DNA of 6,021 nucleotides, taken from positions 1-6,021 of the forward strand of contig JANXCJ010000122.1 of NCBI GenBank assembly GCA_025060275.1. The letters are read 5' to 3'. How positions within the stretch are numbered: the stretch's first letter is position 1; each line of letters opens with the position of its first letter. This DNA is from Bacteroidia bacterium (lineage in GTDB: Bacteria > Bacteroidota > Bacteroidia > SpSt-205). Shown here one piece after another: positions 5,321 to 6,021 of this stretch. The translations under genes were made by a program, and so were the position numbers. Under the pieces are notes generated by a model. The model had not been told where the DNA came from. It ran no database searches and saw only the letters and a program-made list of their open reading frames with translations.

Positions 5321-6021
5321 ATGGAAAATCGCGCCTACAGAAGTGCCATTTTCTATCTACGGAGTCGCCTCAGTAAGACAGAGATAAGATTAATAACCAA
5401 GTGGGGCTTGATAGTGGCAGTCCTTACCTTGCTTTATTGGCCCCTTACGTTGCGCCCAAGACACAGAATCCGAAACGCCGTCTCCCTACAAGAATGTGCC
5501 GCTGACCCTTACTGTGCCCCGAATCTCAGCATCATAAAACTCCGCCTAATAGTAGCTAATCCAGATACACCTTCCTATTTTGATCCCGTTTATCGTTTCC
5601 TAAGGGGGGAAGGATATCAACCTGATTTTCGTCTGCCCGGTTATGGGATAGTATATGGGTTTTTCTACATGATAAGCAAGAGTAGATTCTGGGCTTTTTG
5701 GGGTACAGCAATTTTTCAGTTTTGCATGTGGTGTTTAGCCTTAGCGCTATGGCTGACAGAGGCGGAAAAAAGAGGAGTACCGAAGACTTTCATATATATC
5801 ATAACTGTCCTCATATGTTTCTCTCCTATTGCATTTTACACAAGGGCTCTACTCACGGAAGCCTTGAGTGTGAGCATGGGGCTACTCGCTCTTTATGCTC
5901 TTTATAAGCGTCACTATGTATGTGCAGGGATAGCTGTAGGATGGGCATTTTTTATGCGACCCGTTTTAGGGGTATGGTTACTACCAGGAACACTATGGAT
6001 TATATATAGAGAGCGTCCCTT
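5321..6021 (+). CDS. Multi-spanning membrane protein, probable GT39-like (GT-C) glycosyltransferase, 3' end outside window
   Basis: An open frame runs from ATG 5321 to the right edge without a stop, giving 233 complete codons. Likely membrane spans are residues 28-44, 124-145, 157-173, 177-195, 200-211 and 215-229. Between spans 1 and 2 lies a loop of about 80 residues with P-D82-T-P-S-Y86-F-D-P-V-Y and R-L-P-G-Y-G. This resembles the first outer loop of PMT/ArnT-type enzymes, where an Asp/Glu is catalytic and P-G-Y marks the next helix. The later F-Y-T-R-A-L-L-T-E-A-L and A-G-I-A-V-G-W-A-F-F-M-R-P-V-L are also typical of the family. Such proteins move sugars from polyprenyl-phosphate carriers onto lipids or proteins at the outer face of the inner membrane. 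No Shine-Dalgarno is present; an A-rich ACAAAAA precedes the ATG, as is common in Bacteroidota. It follows aroE by 7 bases and is probably co-transcribed, without an obvious metabolic link. The class is likely; the acceptor is unknown. Confidence 0.72.
   Translation, partial: MENRAYRSAIFYLRSRLSKTEIRLITKWGLIVAVLTLLYWPLTLRPRHRIRNAVSLQECAADPYCAPNLSIIKLRLIVANPDTPSYFDPVYRFLRGEGYQPDFRLPGYGIVYGFFYMISKSRFWAFWGTAIFQFCMWCLALALWLTEAEKRGVPKTFIYIITVLICFSPIAFYTRALLTEALSVSMGLLALYALYKRHYVCAGIAVGWAFFMRPVLGVWLLPGTLWIIYRERP

Noticed and set aside
5698..5907. Plus-strand open frame of 69 residues
   Set aside because: It lies within the membrane-protein gene in another frame; that frame is open for 233 codons with clear membrane-protein character.

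Overview
The window reads as chromosomal DNA of a member of the Bacteroidota or a close relative in the FCB group. This rests on four things. The promoter boxes match the Bacteroidota consensus TAnnTTTG. The genes lack Shine-Dalgarno sites. Two outer-membrane beta-barrel proteins have signal peptides ending in W-A-Q. The AroE N-terminus is of the S-F-S-P/Y-F type that I associate with this phylum. Species cannot be named from the sequence. Gene packing is very tight: only about 236 of 6021 bases lie outside the genes called here.

Layout, left to right. (1) 2-340 (+): the 3' end of a CHAT-domain (caspase-like) protein, more G/C-rich than everything after it. (2) 360-1577 (-): a single-domain M16 zinc protease, convergent with the CHAT gene. 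(3) 1637-1960 and 1950-2618 (+): a small two-repeat TPR protein overlapping a secreted, probably beta-barrel protein. (4) 2603-2974 and 2946-3614 (-): a MazG-fold nucleotide pyrophosphohydrolase whose start lies inside the end of an upstream beta-barrel gene; this pair meets the previous pair tail to tail with a 16-base overlap. (5) 3730-4497 (-): a YbfF/ABHD11-like alpha/beta-hydrolase. (6) 4534-5313 and 5321-6021 (+): shikimate dehydrogenase AroE followed after 7 bases by a multi-spanning membrane protein resembling a GT39-type (GT-C) glycosyltransferase, which runs off the window.

The genes do not form one pathway. They are mostly housekeeping or cell-envelope functions in short two-gene units: TPR + barrel, barrel + MazG, AroE + glycosyltransferase. 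I see no CRISPR array, tRNA, rRNA, insertion sequence or phage gene, and no convincing defence island; the CHAT fragment is the only protein from a family that can take part in defence. The most notable signal is regulatory. Four transcription-initial genes carry a TAnnTTTG-type box (three exact, one with one mismatch) ending exactly four bases before the start codon, which predicts leaderless or nearly leaderless mRNAs.
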